Assembly: GCF_036320965.1 (NCBI RefSeq)
Contig: NC_092269.1
Location: forward strand, 32,018,343 to 32,082,342
Origin: Panulirus ornatus
Taxonomy: Eukaryota > Arthropoda > Malacostraca > Decapoda > Palinuridae
DNA: 64,000 bases
Direction of reading: 5' to 3'
Part shown: piece after piece, positions 46,101 through 59,420 of the stretch
Position numbering within the stretch: position 1 is the first letter of the stretch
Layout of the letters: every line of letters begins with the position of its first letter
Position numbers and translations under genes: made by a program
The notes under the pieces: generated by a model
Database searches by the model: none
Told to the model about the DNA's origin: nothing
What the model saw: the letters and a program-made list of their open reading frames with translations, nothing else

Positions 46101-49100
46101 CAGGAAGTTTCTACTCCTCTACGAGGCCATGGGTTTCTATCTTCATCCTCTCAATGACCAGGAAGTTTCTACTCCTCTACGAGGCCATGGGTTTCTATCT
46201 TCATCCTCTCAATGACCAGGAAGTTTCTACTCCTCTACGAGGCCATGGGTTTCTATCTTCATCCTCTCAATGACCAGGAAGTTTCTACTCCTCTACGAGG
46301 CCATGGGTTTCTATCTTCATCCTCTCAATGACCAGGAAGTTTCTACTCCTCTACGAGGCCATGGGTTTCTATCTTCATCCTCTCAATGACCAGGAAGTTT
46401 CTACTCCTCTACGAGGCCATGGGTTTCTATCTTCATCCTCTCAATGACCAGGAAGTTTCTACTCCTCTACGAGGCCATGGGTTTCTATCTTCATCCTCTC
46501 AATGACCAGGAAGTTTCTACTCCTCTACGAGGCCATGGGTTTCTATCTTCATCCTCTCAATGACCAGGAAGTTTCTACTCCTCTACGAGGCCATGGGTTT
46601 CTATCTTCATCCTCTCAATGACCAGGAAGTTTCTACTCCTCTACGAGGCCATGGGTTTCTATCTTCATCCTCTCAATGACCAGGAAGTTTCTACTCCTCT
46701 ACGAGGCCATGGGTTTCTATCTTCATCCTCTCAATGACCAGGAAGTTTCTACTCCTCTACGAGGCCATGGGTTTCTATCTTCATCCTCTCAATGACCAGG
46801 AAGTTTCTACTCCTCTACGAGGCCATGGGTTTCTATCTTCATCCTCTCAATGACCAGGAAGTTTCTACTCCTCTACGAGGCCATGGGTTTCTATCTTCAT
46901 CCTCTCAATGACCAGGAAGTTTCTACTCCTCTACGAGGCCATGGGTTTCTATCTTCATCCTCTCAATGACCAGGAAGTTTCTACTCCTCTACGAGGCCAT
47001 GGGTTTCTATCTTCATCCTCTCAATGACCAGGAAGTTTCTACTCCTCTACGAGGCCATGGGTTTCTATCTTCATCCTCTCAATGACCAGGAAGTTTCTAC
47101 TCCTCTACGAGGCCATGGGTTTCTATCTTCATCCTCTCAATGACCAGGAAGTTTCTACTCCTCTACGAGGCCATGGGTTTCTATCTTCATCCTCTCAATG
47201 ACCAGGAAGTTTCTACTCCTCTACGAGGCCATGGGTTTCTATCTTCATCCTCTCAATGACCAGGAAGTTTCTACTCCTCTACGAGGCCATGGGTTTCTAT
47301 CTTCATCCTCTCAATGACCAGGAAGTTTCTACTCCTCTACGAGGCCATGGGTTTCTATCTTCATCCTCTCAATGACCAGGAAGTTTCTACTCCTCTACGA
47401 GGCCATGGGTTTCTATCTTCATCCTCTCAATGACCAGGAAGTTTCTACTCCTCTACGAGGCCATGGGTTTCTATCTTCATCCTCTCAATGACCAGGAAGT
47501 TTCTACTCCTCTACGAGGCCATGGGTTTCTATCTTCATCCTCTCAATGACCAGGAAGTTTCTACTCCTCTACGAGGCCATGGGTTTCTATCTTCATCCTC
47601 TCAATGACCAGGAAGTTTCTACTCCTCTACGAGGCCATGGGTTTCTATCTTCATCCTCTCAATGACCAGGAAGTTTCTACTCCTCTACGAGGCCATGGGT
47701 TTCTATCTTCATCCTCTCAATGACCAGGAAGTTTCTACTCCTCTACGAGGCCATGGGTTTCTATCTTCATCCTCTCAATGACCAGGAAGTTTCTACTCCT
47801 CTACGAGGCCATGGGTTTCTATCTTCATCCTCTCAATGACCAGGAAGTTTCTACTCCTCTACGAGGCCATGGGTTTCTATCTTCATCCTCTCAATGACCA
47901 GGAAGTTTCTACTCCTCTACGAGGCCATGGGTTTCTATCTTCATCCTCTCAATGACCAGGAAGTTTCTACTCCTCTACGAGGCCATGGGTTTCTATCTTC
48001 ATCCTCTCAATGACCAGGAAGTTTCTACTCCTCTACGAGGCCATGGGTTTCTATCTTCATCCTCTCAATGACCAGGAAGTTTCTACTCCTCTACGAGGCC
48101 ATGGGTTTCTATCTTCATCCTCTCAATGACCAGGAAGTTTCTACTCCTCTACGAGGCCATGGGTTTCTATCTTCATCCTCTCAATGACCAGGAAGTTTCT
48201 ACTCCTCTACGAGGCCATGGGTTTCTATCTTCATCCTCTCAATGACCAGGAAGTTTCTACTCCTCTACGAGGCCATGGGTTTCTATCTTCATCCTCTCAA
48301 TGACCAGGAAGTTTCTACTCCTCTACGAGGCCATGGGTTTCTATCTTCATCCTCTCAATGACCAGGAAGTTTCTACTCCTCTACGAGGCCATGGGTTTCT
48401 ATCTTCATCCTCTCAATGACCAGGAAGTTTCTACTCCTCTACGAGGCCATGGGTTTCTATCTTCATCCTCTCAATGACCAGGAAGTTTCTACTCCTCTAC
48501 GAGGCCATGGGTTTCTATCTTCATCCTCTCAATGACCAGGAAGTTTCTACTCCTCTACGAGGCCATGGGTTTCTATCTTCATCCTCTCAATGACCAGGAA
48601 GTTTCTACTCCTCTACGAGGCCATGGGTTTCTATCTTCATCCTCTCAATGACCAGGAAGTTTCTACTCCTCTACGAGGCCATGGGTTTCTATCTTCATCC
48701 TCTCAATGACCAGGAAGTTTCTACTCCTCTACGAGGCCATGGGTTTCTATCTTCATCCTCTCAATGACCAGGAAGTTTCTACTCCTCTACGAGGCCATGG
48801 GTTTCTATCTTCATCCTCTCAATGACCAGGAAGTTTCTACTCCTCTACGAGGCCATGGGTTTCTATCTTCATCCTCTCAATGACCAGGAAGTTTCTACTC
48901 CTCTACGAGGCCATGGGTTTCTATCTTCATCCTCTCAATGACCAGGAAGTTTCTACTCCTCTACGAGGCCATGGGTTTCTATCTTCATCCTCTCAATGAC
49001 CAGGAAGTTTCTACTCCTCTACGAGGCCATGGGTTTCTATCTTCATCCTCTCAATGACCAGGAAGTTTCTACTCCTCTACGAGGCCATGGGTTTCTATCT

Positions 49101-52100
49101 TCATCCTCTCAATGACCAGGAAGTTTCTACTCCTCTACGAGGCCATGGGTTTCTATCTTCATCCTCTCAATGACCAGGAAGTTTCTACTCCTCTACGAGG
49201 CCATGGGTTTCTATCTTCATCCTCTCAATGACCAGGAAGTTTCTACTCCTCTACGAGGCCATGGGTTTCTATCTTCATCCTCTCAATGACCAGGAAGTTT
49301 CTACTCCTCTACGAGGCCATGGGTTTCTATCTTCATCCTCTCAATGACCAGGAAGTTTCTACTCCTCTACGAGGCCATGGGTTTCTATCTTCATCCTCTC
49401 AATGACCAGGAAGTTTCTACTCCTCTACGAGGCCATGGGTTTCTATCTTCATCCTCTCAATGACCAGGAAGTTTCTACTCCTCTACGAGGCCATGGGTTT
49501 CTATCTTCATCCTCTCAATGACCAGGAAGTTTCTACTCCTCTACGAGGCCATGGGTTTCTATCTTCATCCTCTCAATGACCAGGAAGTTTCTACTCCTCT
49601 ACGAGGCCATGGGTTTCTATCTTCATCCTCTCAATGACCAGGAAGTTTCTACTCCTCTACGAGGCCATGGGTTTCTATCTTCATCCTCTCAATGACCAGG
49701 AAGTTTCTACTCCTCTACGAGGCCATGGGTTTCTATCTTCATCCTCTCAATGACCAGGAAGTTTCTACTCCTCTACGAGGCCATGGGTTTCTATCTTCAT
49801 CCTCTCAATGACCAGGAAGTTTCTACTCCTCTACGAGGCCATGGGTTTCTATCTTCATCCTCTCAATGACCAGGAAGTTTCTACTCCTCTACGAGGCCAT
49901 GGGTTTCTATCTTCATCCTCTCAATGACCAGGAAGTTTCTACTCCTCTACGAGGCCATGGGTTTCTATCTTCATCCTCTCAATGACCAGGAAGTTTCTAC
50001 TCCTCTACGAGGCCATGGGTTTCTATCTTCATCCTCTCAATGACCAGGAAGTTTCTACTCCTCTACGAGGCCATGGGTTTCTATCTTCATCCTCTCAATG
50101 ACCAGGAAGTTTCTACTCCTCTACGAGGCCATGGGTTTCTATCTTCATCCTCTCAATGACCAGGAAGTTTCTACTCCTCTACGAGGCCATGGGTTTCTAT
50201 CTTCATCCTCTCAATGACCAGGAAGTTTCTACTCCTCTACGAGGCCATGGGTTTCTATCTTCATCCTCTCAATGACCAGGAAGTTTCTACTCCTCTACGA
50301 GGCCATGGGTTTCTATCTTCATCCTCTCAATGACCAGGAAGTTTCTACTCCTCTACGAGGCCATGGGTTTCTATCTTCATCCTCTCAATGACCAGGAAGT
50401 TTCTACTCCTCTACGAGGCCATGGGTTTCTATCTTCATCCTCTCAATGACCAGGAAGTTTCTACTCCTCTACGAGGCCATGGGTTTCTATCTTCATCCTC
50501 TCAATGACCAGGAAGTTTCTACTCCTCTACGAGGCCATGGGTTTCTATCTTCATCCTCTCAATGACCAGGAAGTTTCTACTCCTCTACGAGGCCATGGGT
50601 TTCTATCTTCATCCTCTCAATGACCAGGAAGTTTCTACTCCTCTACGAGGCCATGGGTTTCTATCTTCATCCTCTCAATGACCAGGAAGTTTCTACTCCT
50701 CTACGAGGCCATGGGTTTCTATCTTCATCCTCTCAATGACCAGGAAGTTTCTACTCCTCTACGAGGCCATGGGTTTCTATCTTCATCCTCTCAATGACCA
50801 GGAAGTTTCTACTCCTCTACGAGGCCATGGGTTTCTATCTTCATCCTCTCAATGACCAGGAAGTTTCTACTCCTCTACGAGGCCATGGGTTTCTATCTTC
50901 ATCCTCTCAATGACCAGGAAGTTTCTACTCCTCTACGAGGCCATGGGTTTCTATCTTCATCCTCTCAATGACCAGGAAGTTTCTACTCCTCTACGAGGCC
51001 ATGGGTTTCTATCTTCATCCTCTCAATGACCAGGAAGTTTCTACTCCTCTACGAGGCCATGGGTTTCTATCTTCATCCTCTCAATGACCAGGAAGTTTCT
51101 ACTCCTCTACGAGGCCATGGGTTTCTATCTTCATCCTCTCAATGACCAGGAAGTTTCTACTCCTCTACGAGGCCATGGGTTTCTATCTTCATCCTCTCAA
51201 TGACCAGGAAGTTTCTACTCCTCTACGAGGCCATGGGTTTCTATCTTCATCCTCTCAATGACCAGGAAGTTTCTACTCCTCTACGAGGCCATGGGTTTCT
51301 ATCTTCATCCTCTCAATGACCAGGAAGTTTCTACTCCTCTACGAGGCCATGGGTTTCTATCTTCATCCTCTCAATGACCAGGAAGTTTCTACTCCTCTAC
51401 GAGGCCATGGGTTTCTATCTTCATCCTCTCAATGACCAGGAAGTTTCTACTCCTCTACGAGGCCATGGGTTTCTATCTTCATCCTCTCAATGACCAGGAA
51501 GTTTCTACTCCTCTACGAGGCCATGGGTTTCTATCTTCATCCTCTCAATGACCAGGAAGTTTCTACTCCTCTACGAGGCCATGGGTTTCTATCTTCATCC
51601 TCTCAATGACCAGGAAGTTTCTACTCCTCTACGAGGCCATGGGTTTCTATCTTCATCCTCTCAATGACCAGGAAGTTTCTACTCCTCTACGAGGCCATGG
51701 GTTTCTATCTTCATCCTCTCAATGACCAGGAAGTTTCTACTCCTCTACGAGGCCATGGGTTTCTATCTTCATCCTCTCAATGACCAGGAAGTTTCTACTC
51801 CTCTACGAGGCCATGGGTTTCTATCTTCATCCTCTCAATGACCAGGAAGTTTCTACTCCTCTACGAGGCCATGGGTTTCTATCTTCATCCTCTCAATGAC
51901 CAGGAAGTTTCTACTCCTCTACGAGGCCATGGGTTTCTATCTTCATCCTCTCAATGACCAGGAAGTTTCTACTCCTCTACGAGGCCATGGGTTTCTATCT
52001 TCATCCTCTCAATGACCAGGAAGTTTCTACTCCTCTACGAGGCCATGGGTTTCTATCTTCATCCTCTCAATGACCAGGAAGTTTCTACTCCTCTACGAGG

Positions 52101-53204
52101 CCATGGGTTTCTATCTTCATCCTCTCAATGACCAGGAAGTTTCTACTCCTCTACGAGGCCATGGGTTTCTATCTTCATCCTCTCAATGACCAGGAAGTTT
52201 CTACTCCTCTACGAGGCCATGGGTTTCTATCTTCATCCTCTCAATGACCAGGAAGTTTCTACTCCTCTACGAGGCCATGGGTTTCTATCTTCATCCTCTC
52301 AATGACCAGGAAGTTTCTACTCCTCTACGAGGCCATGGGTTTCTATCTTCATCCTCTCAATGACCAGGAAGTTTCTACTCCTCTACGAGGCCATGGGTTT
52401 CTATCTTCATCCTCTCAATGACCAGGAAGTTTCTACTCCTCTACGAGGCCATGGGTTTCTATCTTCATCCTCTCAATGACCAGGAAGTTTCTACTCCTCT
52501 ACGAGGCCATGGGTTTCTATCTTCATCCTCTCAATGACCAGGAAGTTTCTACTCCTCTACGAGGCCATGGGTTTCTATCTTCATCCTCTCAATGACCAGG
52601 AAGTTTCTACTCCTCTACGAGGCCATGGGTTTCTATCTTCATCCTCTCAATGACCAGGAAGTTTCTACTCCTCTACGAGGCCATGGGTTTCTATCTTCAT
52701 CCTCTCAATGACCAGGAAGTTTCTACTCCTCTACGAGGCCATGGGTTTCTATCTTCATCCTCTCAATGACCAGGAAGTTTCTACTCCTCTACGAGGCCAT
52801 GGGTTTCTATCTTCATCCTCTCAATGACCAGGAAGTTTCTACTCCTCTACGAGGCCATGGGTTTCTATCTTCATCCTCTCAATGACCAGGAAGTTTCTAC
52901 TCCTCTACGAGGCCATGGGTTTCTATCTTCATCCTCTCAATGACCAGGAAGTTTCTACTCCTCTACGAGGCCATGGGTTTCTATCTTCATCCTCTCAATG
53001 ACCAGGAAGTTTCTACTCCTCTACGAGGCCATGGGTTTCTATCTTCATCCTCTCAATGACCAGGAAGTTTCTACTCCTCTACGAGGCCATGGGTTTCTAT
53101 CTTCATCCTCTCAATGACCAGGAAGTTTCTACTCCTCTACGAGGCCATGGGTTTCTATCTTCATCCTCTCAATGACCAGGAAGTTTCTACTCCTCTACGA
53201 GGCC
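43198..53204. repeat. 10-kb satellite array, 58-bp unit, about 172 copies
   Basis: The unit reads GACCAGGAAGTTTCTACTCC, then TCTACGAGGCCATGGGTTTC and a TATCTTCATCCTCTCAAT end. The first four units (43198-43429) carry variants (GAGACCATAGG, CTCCATGACC). From 43430 GACCAGG starts recur with exact phase: the start at 53174 is 9744 bp later, which is 168 x 58, so there is no net indel. I noticed no substitution either. The array ends mid-unit at GAGGCCA. Because 58 is not a multiple of three, no frame stays open, which fits the absence of ORFs across it. Confidence 0.99.
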
Positions 53205-53639
53205 AGGACTCTTGCGTGTGTCGCGGACGGCATTACTACGACACACGGCGGGCGGGCGGGCGGCTCCGGTACACATTAGGAGCGTGTGGTGGCGCTACAT
53301 TATTTTTACACCCTCCGACATCCGCGTATTCGTGTCCAAGTACGCGCTCTGTGGATTAATGCTGAGGTCGGGGCTGAAAGATTCACCTGACATGATGGCA
53401 AAGGACGCAGAGCTTGTTGAAGATTCAGAATCGACTCTCCACAGACGTGAGGAAAGATCGAAACCCTTGTAGGCTGGGGGACGGGGGAGGGTCGGGTAGA
53501 ATGGCGTGGTGGCCTCTTTAGCACGGCGGTACGACGACCCCCTGAGCACGACCGTGTAGTAAATGGGGTTCCTTGAGTAATGACAAGCCTAAGTCAAAAG
53601 GAGGAAGTCAAATGATAAACTATTGCACACACACACTAG
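53205..53639. other. Gene-free stretch with a 21-bp family trace
   Basis: A GGGCGGGCGGGCGG patch lies near 53250. At 53518-53556 the minus strand reads GGTCGTGCTCAGGGGGTCGT, a unit pair of the dispersed 21-bp family. Confidence 0.45.
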
Positions 53640-53755
53640 GGTCGTACCGCTATGCTCACGGGTCGTATATCGCCGTGTTTAAGGGTCGTACCGCCGTGTT
53701 TAAAGGTCGTACCGCCGTGTTTAATGGTCGTACCGCCGTGCTTCACGGGGGTGCC
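53640..53755 (+). repeat. Dispersed 21-bp minisatellite, about 5 units
   Basis: GGGTCGTACCGCCGTGTTTA and close variants at 21-27-bp spacing. Same family as 32735-33285. Confidence 0.88.
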
Positions 53756-53893
53756 AAAAAAGAAAAAAAGGATTAACCTTCCAACACCCTGATTATAAAA
53801 AACGTCTCCGAATATGTGATCGCGGGGCCTGATTCCTACAGACGCGGCTTTCATCTTTCAACACCTACCTCTAACACACGGCCTCCGAAAGGA

Positions 53894-53897
<4 letters not shown>

Positions 53898-53985
<88 letters not shown>
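53898..53985. repeat. (GA)n microsatellite
   Basis: About 88 bp of GA. Confidence 0.97.
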
Positions 53986-53988
<3 letters not shown>

Positions 53989-54430
53989 AGAATAACCCGA
54001 CTGTCCTCGGAGCCTCCACGGAGAGGACCAGCGTTCTTGCAGGGCAAAGACAAAACTTCCTCAGGGTGTGCAAACACTTGGGCCTCCGAGCCGACACAGT
54101 TCATGAGGTACCGCGGTCGTTAAAACCACCGAGGCCTCCCTTACATCCACCCTCTGGTGATACAGACATTTTGACTAGTTTCCAGTTGGGGGTGTCTGGA
54201 AAGAGGGGGGCGGGCGGGGAGGGGCGGCCCTGGAATTTCATCTTGTCTGCGCGAGGGCTCTGGAGACCCCGACACGCTCTTGTACACTAAGTAAATGAAA
54301 TGCTGGAAGCCCAGAGTCCCAATCCAGGTAAGGACAAGGCTAGACGCTTACATATTAATCCCCAATACTGAGGCTGCACCGACGCCTTCCTCCTGCTGCC
54401 ATCGCGGCACGAACGAAGATACCGTTACAG
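53986..54430. other. Gene-free stretch
   Basis: No repeat or gene was recognised. A G-rich patch lies at about 54200-54225. Confidence 0.45.
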
Positions 54431-54850
54431 CTGCTGGAGGCTGGAACAGCTGCTACTGCTACTGGAACAGGGACTGGAACAGTGGAACAGCTGCTACTGC
54501 TACTGGAACAGGGACTGGAACAGTGGAACAGCTGCTACTGCTACTGGAACAGGGACTGGAACAGTGGAACAGCTGCTACTGCTACTGGAACAGGGACTGG
54601 AACAGTGGAACAGCTGCTACTGCTACTGGAACAGGGACTGGAACAGTGGAACAGCTGCTACTGCTACTGGAACAGGGACTGGAACAGTGGAACAGCTGCT
54701 ACTGCTACTGGAACAGGTACTGGAACAGTGGAACAGCTGCTACTGCTACTAGAACAGGGACTGGAACAGTGGAACAGCTGCTACTGCTACTGGAACAGGG
54801 ACTGGAACAGTGGAACAGCTGCTACTGCTACTGGAACAGTGTTTACAGCA
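54431..54850. repeat. Minisatellite, 41-bp unit x about 10
   Basis: GGAACAGCTGCTACTGCTAC followed by TGGAACAGGGACTGGAACAG and T. Only two point variants are seen (CAGGTAC, CTAGAAC), so the units are young. Confidence 0.97.
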
Positions 54851-55029
54851 GCTGGGACGGGAAAAGCGACTGCTTACTGCAGCTGGAACAGTGGTTGTTA
54901 CTGATCCTGGAACTATAAAACAGCAGCTGCTCCTGATCCTGCTCTTGTTCTACTGTTATCACATTCTCGACTTCTACAGCACCACTGCTACTCCCACTGG
55001 CGGAAGCGTCACGGCAGGCAACCTCGCTC

Positions 55030-55425
55030 TGCCCTCACCTCCACTGCTGTTACAGTGGCTCTTCACGGAACTACGGCACCACTGCTGCCCTCACCTCCAC
55101 TGCTGTTACAGTGGCTCTTCACGGAACTACGGCACCACTGCTGCCCTCACCTCCACTGCTGTTACAGTGGCTCTTCACGGAACTACGGCACCACTGCTGC
55201 CCTCACCTCCACTGCTGTTACAGTGGCTCTTCACGGAACTACGGCACCACTGCTACCCTCACCTCCACTGCTGTTACAGTGGCTCTTCACGGAACTACGG
55301 CACCACTGCTGCCCTCACCTCCACTGCTGTTACAGTGGCTCTTCACGGAACTACGGCACCACTGCTGCCCTCACCTCCACTGCTGTTACAGTGGCTCTTC
55401 ACGGAACTACGGCACCACTGCTGTT
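55030..55425. repeat. Minisatellite, 56-bp unit x about 7
   Basis: GGCTCTTCACGGAACTACGG followed by CACCACTGCTGCCCTCACCT and a TGCTGTTACAGT end. Units are almost identical (one CTACCC variant). It lies 180 bp after the 41-bp array. Confidence 0.97.
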
Positions 55426-55841
55426 GCTCCTCCTCCTGTTCCGACAGATGTAACTAGTTCGACGTCTACATCTACCAACACCTTCCCTCCCTGCCCTTCT
55501 CGTACACCGCTTGTCTTCCTGACAACAAGCAGCAACAAGTCGATACATAAGGTACCATTTCAATTTTTTCCCCTCCTCTCCACCCAAACCCTTTTGCAAC
55601 ATCGCTTCTGCCCCCCACCCCCTAAGTCTTTCCTCCTGCTCCTAATCCTACGACGCCACATCAGGTGGTGCTGGTGCGGTGCTTCCAACCCGACTCTTGT
55701 GCCTAATTCACAGAGAAAAGTGAGTGTTATGGTGTAAACCGCAAGAACACCTTCCTGCAAGGAATTTATTCAAACAGGCTTGAGACGCGTCCTGACACGC
55801 CTCAACACCGTCTGTTACACACCCGCCCTGGCGATGGGGGA
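55426..55841. other. Gene-free stretch
   Basis: The short 3' part of the 215- and 208-codon ORFs runs through here from the repeat arrays. No domain was recognised. Confidence 0.4.
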
Positions 55842-56052
55842 AGAGGAGGAGGAGGAGGAGGAGGAACACGAAGAACAGAACGAAGAAGACGAAGAAGAAG
55901 GAGCAGAAGAAGAAGAAGAAGAAGAAGAAGAAGAAGAAGAAGAAGAAGAAGAAGAAGAGGAGGAGGAGGAGGAGGAGGAGGAAAAGAAGAAGAAGAAGAA
56001 GAAGAAGAAGAAGAAGAAGAAGAGGAGGAGGAGGAGGAGAAGAAGGAGGAAT
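55842..56052. repeat. (GAG)n/(GAA)n compound trinucleotide tract
   Basis: Blocks of GAG and GAA alternate over about 210 bp. The plus frame gives runs of Glu, Lys and Arg, the expected output of the tract and not a protein signature. Confidence 0.95.
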
Positions 56053-56353
56053 AGGTTCAAAAAAAAAAGGGGGCACCGAAATGCAGATCTTGTACGAGAG
56101 TATTTACCCAGCAGATGGCAACAAATCTTTAACCATCTGAGAGTATAATGGAAGGGAAAAATATATGATATCATCGTCTCGGTTCCCCAAACTTTAATAA
56201 CAGTGAAAATCACAGCAACGATCACACTTAACGTGCTCGGGAAAGCAGTGAAATTAATAGCCCGCGAACGTCGATTCGCCCGGATGTTTCCCCAAGACGC
56301 GAAAAATACATAGAGCAAAATGCATTAATTCTTAAGACGTAAGAAATATAATT

Positions 56354-56384
<31 letters not shown>

Positions 56385-56466
56385 GACCTGGTACATATGA
56401 CCTTTAAATACTTCTTCAAAACTCGTAAAATTCTTCTCTTCCCCCTCAATGATCTACCATCCAAAT
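56053..56466. other. Gene-free stretch with a short (CA)n
   Basis: A CA/TA tract lies at 56356-56384. Nothing else was recognised. Confidence 0.45.
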
Positions 56467-56609
<143 letters not shown>

Positions 56610-57009
56610 CTTTAAAGTACCTAAGACGAGGTATTGTCAAAATGGCTGAGGGTCGGTGGAGGGGGGGGGAGACGAGTGGCTGTACCGTACCCCACTCCCC
56701 TCCCGGCCCTGCTGTATTACCTGCTGTACCGGCTGTGCTGTATCTCCCCGGCGCCCCTCTGCTGTACTCTTCGCTGTACCACCCTGGCTCGTGCCATAAA
56801 TACAGCTCTGGGACACCGGCCGTCATTGAGGCCAGCCGCAGGTTTTCACATTCCCTGATAACCTTATAAATTATTTGTGGTGTCTCTCTGGAGGGAAGAG
56901 GGGGGCCTGTTCCTGGGGCAGGGGAAGGGTGTGCGGTCTTTGGGCGGAAAGGGGGTAGGTGGTCGTAGGGCAGGGGAAAAGGTGTGGTTCTGGAGAGAGA
57001 AGGGGAGGG
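56610..57009. other. Gene-free, G-rich on the plus strand
   Basis: Has GGGGAGAAGG-type words at about 56890-57010 that pass into the following array. The word TGCTGTA recurs at 56710-56775. Confidence 0.45.
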
Positions 57010-57180
57010 GGTCCATTCCAGGGGACCGAGGGAGGAGGTGTGGTCCATTCCATGGGACCGAAGGAGGATGTGTGGTCTACTCTAGGGGACTGAGGGAGTT
57101 GTGGTCCATTCCAGGGGACCGAGAGGGTGTGGCCCATTCCAGGGGACCGAGAGGGTGTGGTCCATTCCAAGGGACCGGAG
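57010..57180. repeat. Minisatellite, about 28-37-bp unit x 6
   Basis: GGTCCATTCCAGGGGACCGA recurs with a variable GGGAGGAGGTGT or GAGGGTGT spacer. Confidence 0.9.
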
Positions 57181-57800
57181 AGGCCGAAGAAGATGGTGTT
57201 ATTGGGGTCTTCCAACAACTTCTCTCACAGACAACCAGATCGGAAGGATGGAAATGCATCCACCCCTCCACCGTCACCTCGGATCCCTCATCCCCAGGCA
57301 GGAGTTCCAACCCATACGAAGTCGCACAGACCCGCGCTACAAAGACCATCACACCAATGTGAACATCATCCTAAAAAAAAAAAAAATGGTCGAGATTCAC
57401 ATGATCCAGTATCGCTCGTTTGCCTTTATCATTAACAGCGGCCATTTTGGATGGCGGGTGCTGGAGAGGGGGAGAGGAGGAGAGGGGGGAGGGGGGGTCA
57501 ACGAACACAATCCTGAATAGGGATGCCAACCAATGACCATCGCTAGCTGTTAAGGCCGTTTCTAATTGGTCCAAGTGCATACATATATACACGATCGAAA
57601 CGCGTGACAAGTTAACGGGGACGCTTTGGACTTGGTAAACTAGATCATTACGGGTCAAACGTCTAACTTGTCATATGTATAAAGGCCAGTTTGTTTCGTC
57701 CACGACTCTATCTTTCCATACAGCGTCGCTGTGTATTTTGTTTGTGTTGTCCCTGTGTATTCTAAGCGCTTAAGATAAATCTAATTCATTTAACCGTAGA
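57181..57800. other. Gene-free stretch
   Basis: A short A run lies at 57374-57386 and a G/A-rich patch at 57465-57497. No gene was recognised. Confidence 0.45.
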
Positions 57801-57943
57801 TTCTCATTATTATTATTATCATTATTACTACTGATGCTACAACCAATACGACCGCAAGTACTATCATCATCATCATTATCATTACCATCATCATCATCAT
57901 TACATACCACCGGGCCTCAAACACACACACACACACACACACG
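57801..57943. repeat. (ATT/ATC)n and (CA)n tracts
   Basis: TTATTATCATTATTACT-type sequence at 57805-57905, then CA at 57921-57941. Confidence 0.88.
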
Positions 57944-58545
57944 TGTATGTGGGGCGGGCCAGACACCGTGTGCGTACCTCTCGCCACCCGTGTGATTTCC
58001 AATTCAGTCCAGTGGTGGCGGGTCTTCCGTCCTGGTGCTGCGGTAAGCTCTGGGCTAATGTATTTCTTAGCCACTCCCTTTACCTCATCCCCTCCCCTCC
58101 CTCCTCATTCTCACACGCTTCCAAACAGATATACAAGGCATACGCACGTACATCCACCTGCCCCTTCCTATTATAACCCCCAACTGTCTTTGCGTGTAAT
58201 CTATATATCTTCAAACTCTTCCTACATTCATGTCATTAAATGTTAATATTATAATTAATACCATTATTATTTCTATTGTTATTAGCTACAGGCCGACCCT
58301 GAACATGTCGTGGATCATCTTCTTTAGGTCACGTTAAAGGTCATCTTCACTATACCCTCATCCACACTAAACTACATCTTCACTACGTTTACTTTTCATC
58401 GCACCCTCGCGTTTACTACACCATCACCTTCACTACACTCTTATGCTCAATACAATCCCGATTTCATTACTCTTTGATCTTCAGCATTCACTTATATTCA
58501 CCTCATCTTCCCTACAATCCATTCTCACTCAAATTCACTACACCC

Positions 58546-58547
<2 letters not shown>
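57944..58547. other. Gene-free stretch
   Basis: From about 58320 the word TTCACTACAC recurs irregularly (low complexity). No gene was recognised. Confidence 0.45.

Positions 58548-58581
<34 letters not shown>
58548..58581 (+). repeat. 34-base G homopolymer
   Basis: An uninterrupted run of G at 58548-58581. Such runs can form G-quadruplexes and are also a common sequencing and assembly problem. Confidence 0.95.
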
Positions 58582-58582
<1 letters not shown>

Positions 58583-58701
58583 CATCGCATCCGTCTCCAA
58601 AGACGCCCTCATTCTACGCTGCTATGGCCATCATCACTACAATTCACTGGCCCAGCTATTGGTTTATGACATTTTTATGATAGAGTAACTTTCTCCACAC
58701 C

Positions 58702-58725
58702 CACACACACACACACACACAATCT

Positions 58726-58796
<71 letters not shown>

Positions 58797-58812
58797 ACAC
58801 ACACACACACGA
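58702..58812. repeat. (CA)n microsatellite, compound
   Basis: CA at 58702-58720, an AATCTCT break, then CA from about 58728 to 58810. Confidence 0.97.
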
Positions 58813-58819
58813 CGTATCA

Positions 58820-59420
58820 AAATGATTATCATTAACATTATCAACATGATTATCACTATTAGTATCATAATCATTAGCTGGCTTGTAATCGTCATTACTA
58901 TTATCATTTTTTCTTATTATCATTATCATCATTAAAAACGACAAAGACCCTTATCATTATCATCATCATCATTATACACAACAAAGACCTTTATCATTAT
59001 CATCATTATACACAACAAAGACCCTTATCATTATCATCACTATACACGACAAAGACCCTTATCATTATCATCATTATCATCATTATACACAACAAAGACC
59101 TTTATCATTATCATCACTATACACGACAAAGACCCTTATCATTATCATCATTATCATCACTATACACAACAAAGACCCTTATCATTATCATCATTATCAT
59201 CACTATACACGACAAAGACACTTATTATTATCATCATCACTATACACGGCAAAGACCCTTATCATTATCATCATTATCATCATTATACACGGCAAAGACC
59301 CTTATCATTATCATCATTATCATCACTATACACGACAAAGACCCTTATCATCATCATCATTATCATCATTATACACGGCAAAGACCCTTATCATCATCAT
59401 CATTATCATCATTATACACG
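58820..59420. repeat. ATC-rich minisatellite, about 43-bp unit x about 12
   Basis: An ATTATCATC-rich lead-in (58820-58935) passes into units with ACACGACAAAGACCCTTATC plus a variable number of ATTATCATC words. Unit length varies between about 33 and 52 bp. Confidence 0.93.

Noticed and set aside
55780..56148. Acidic/basic Glu-Lys-Arg protein
   Set aside because: It is a direct translation of GAG/GAA trinucleotide tracts with no other protein-like sequence.
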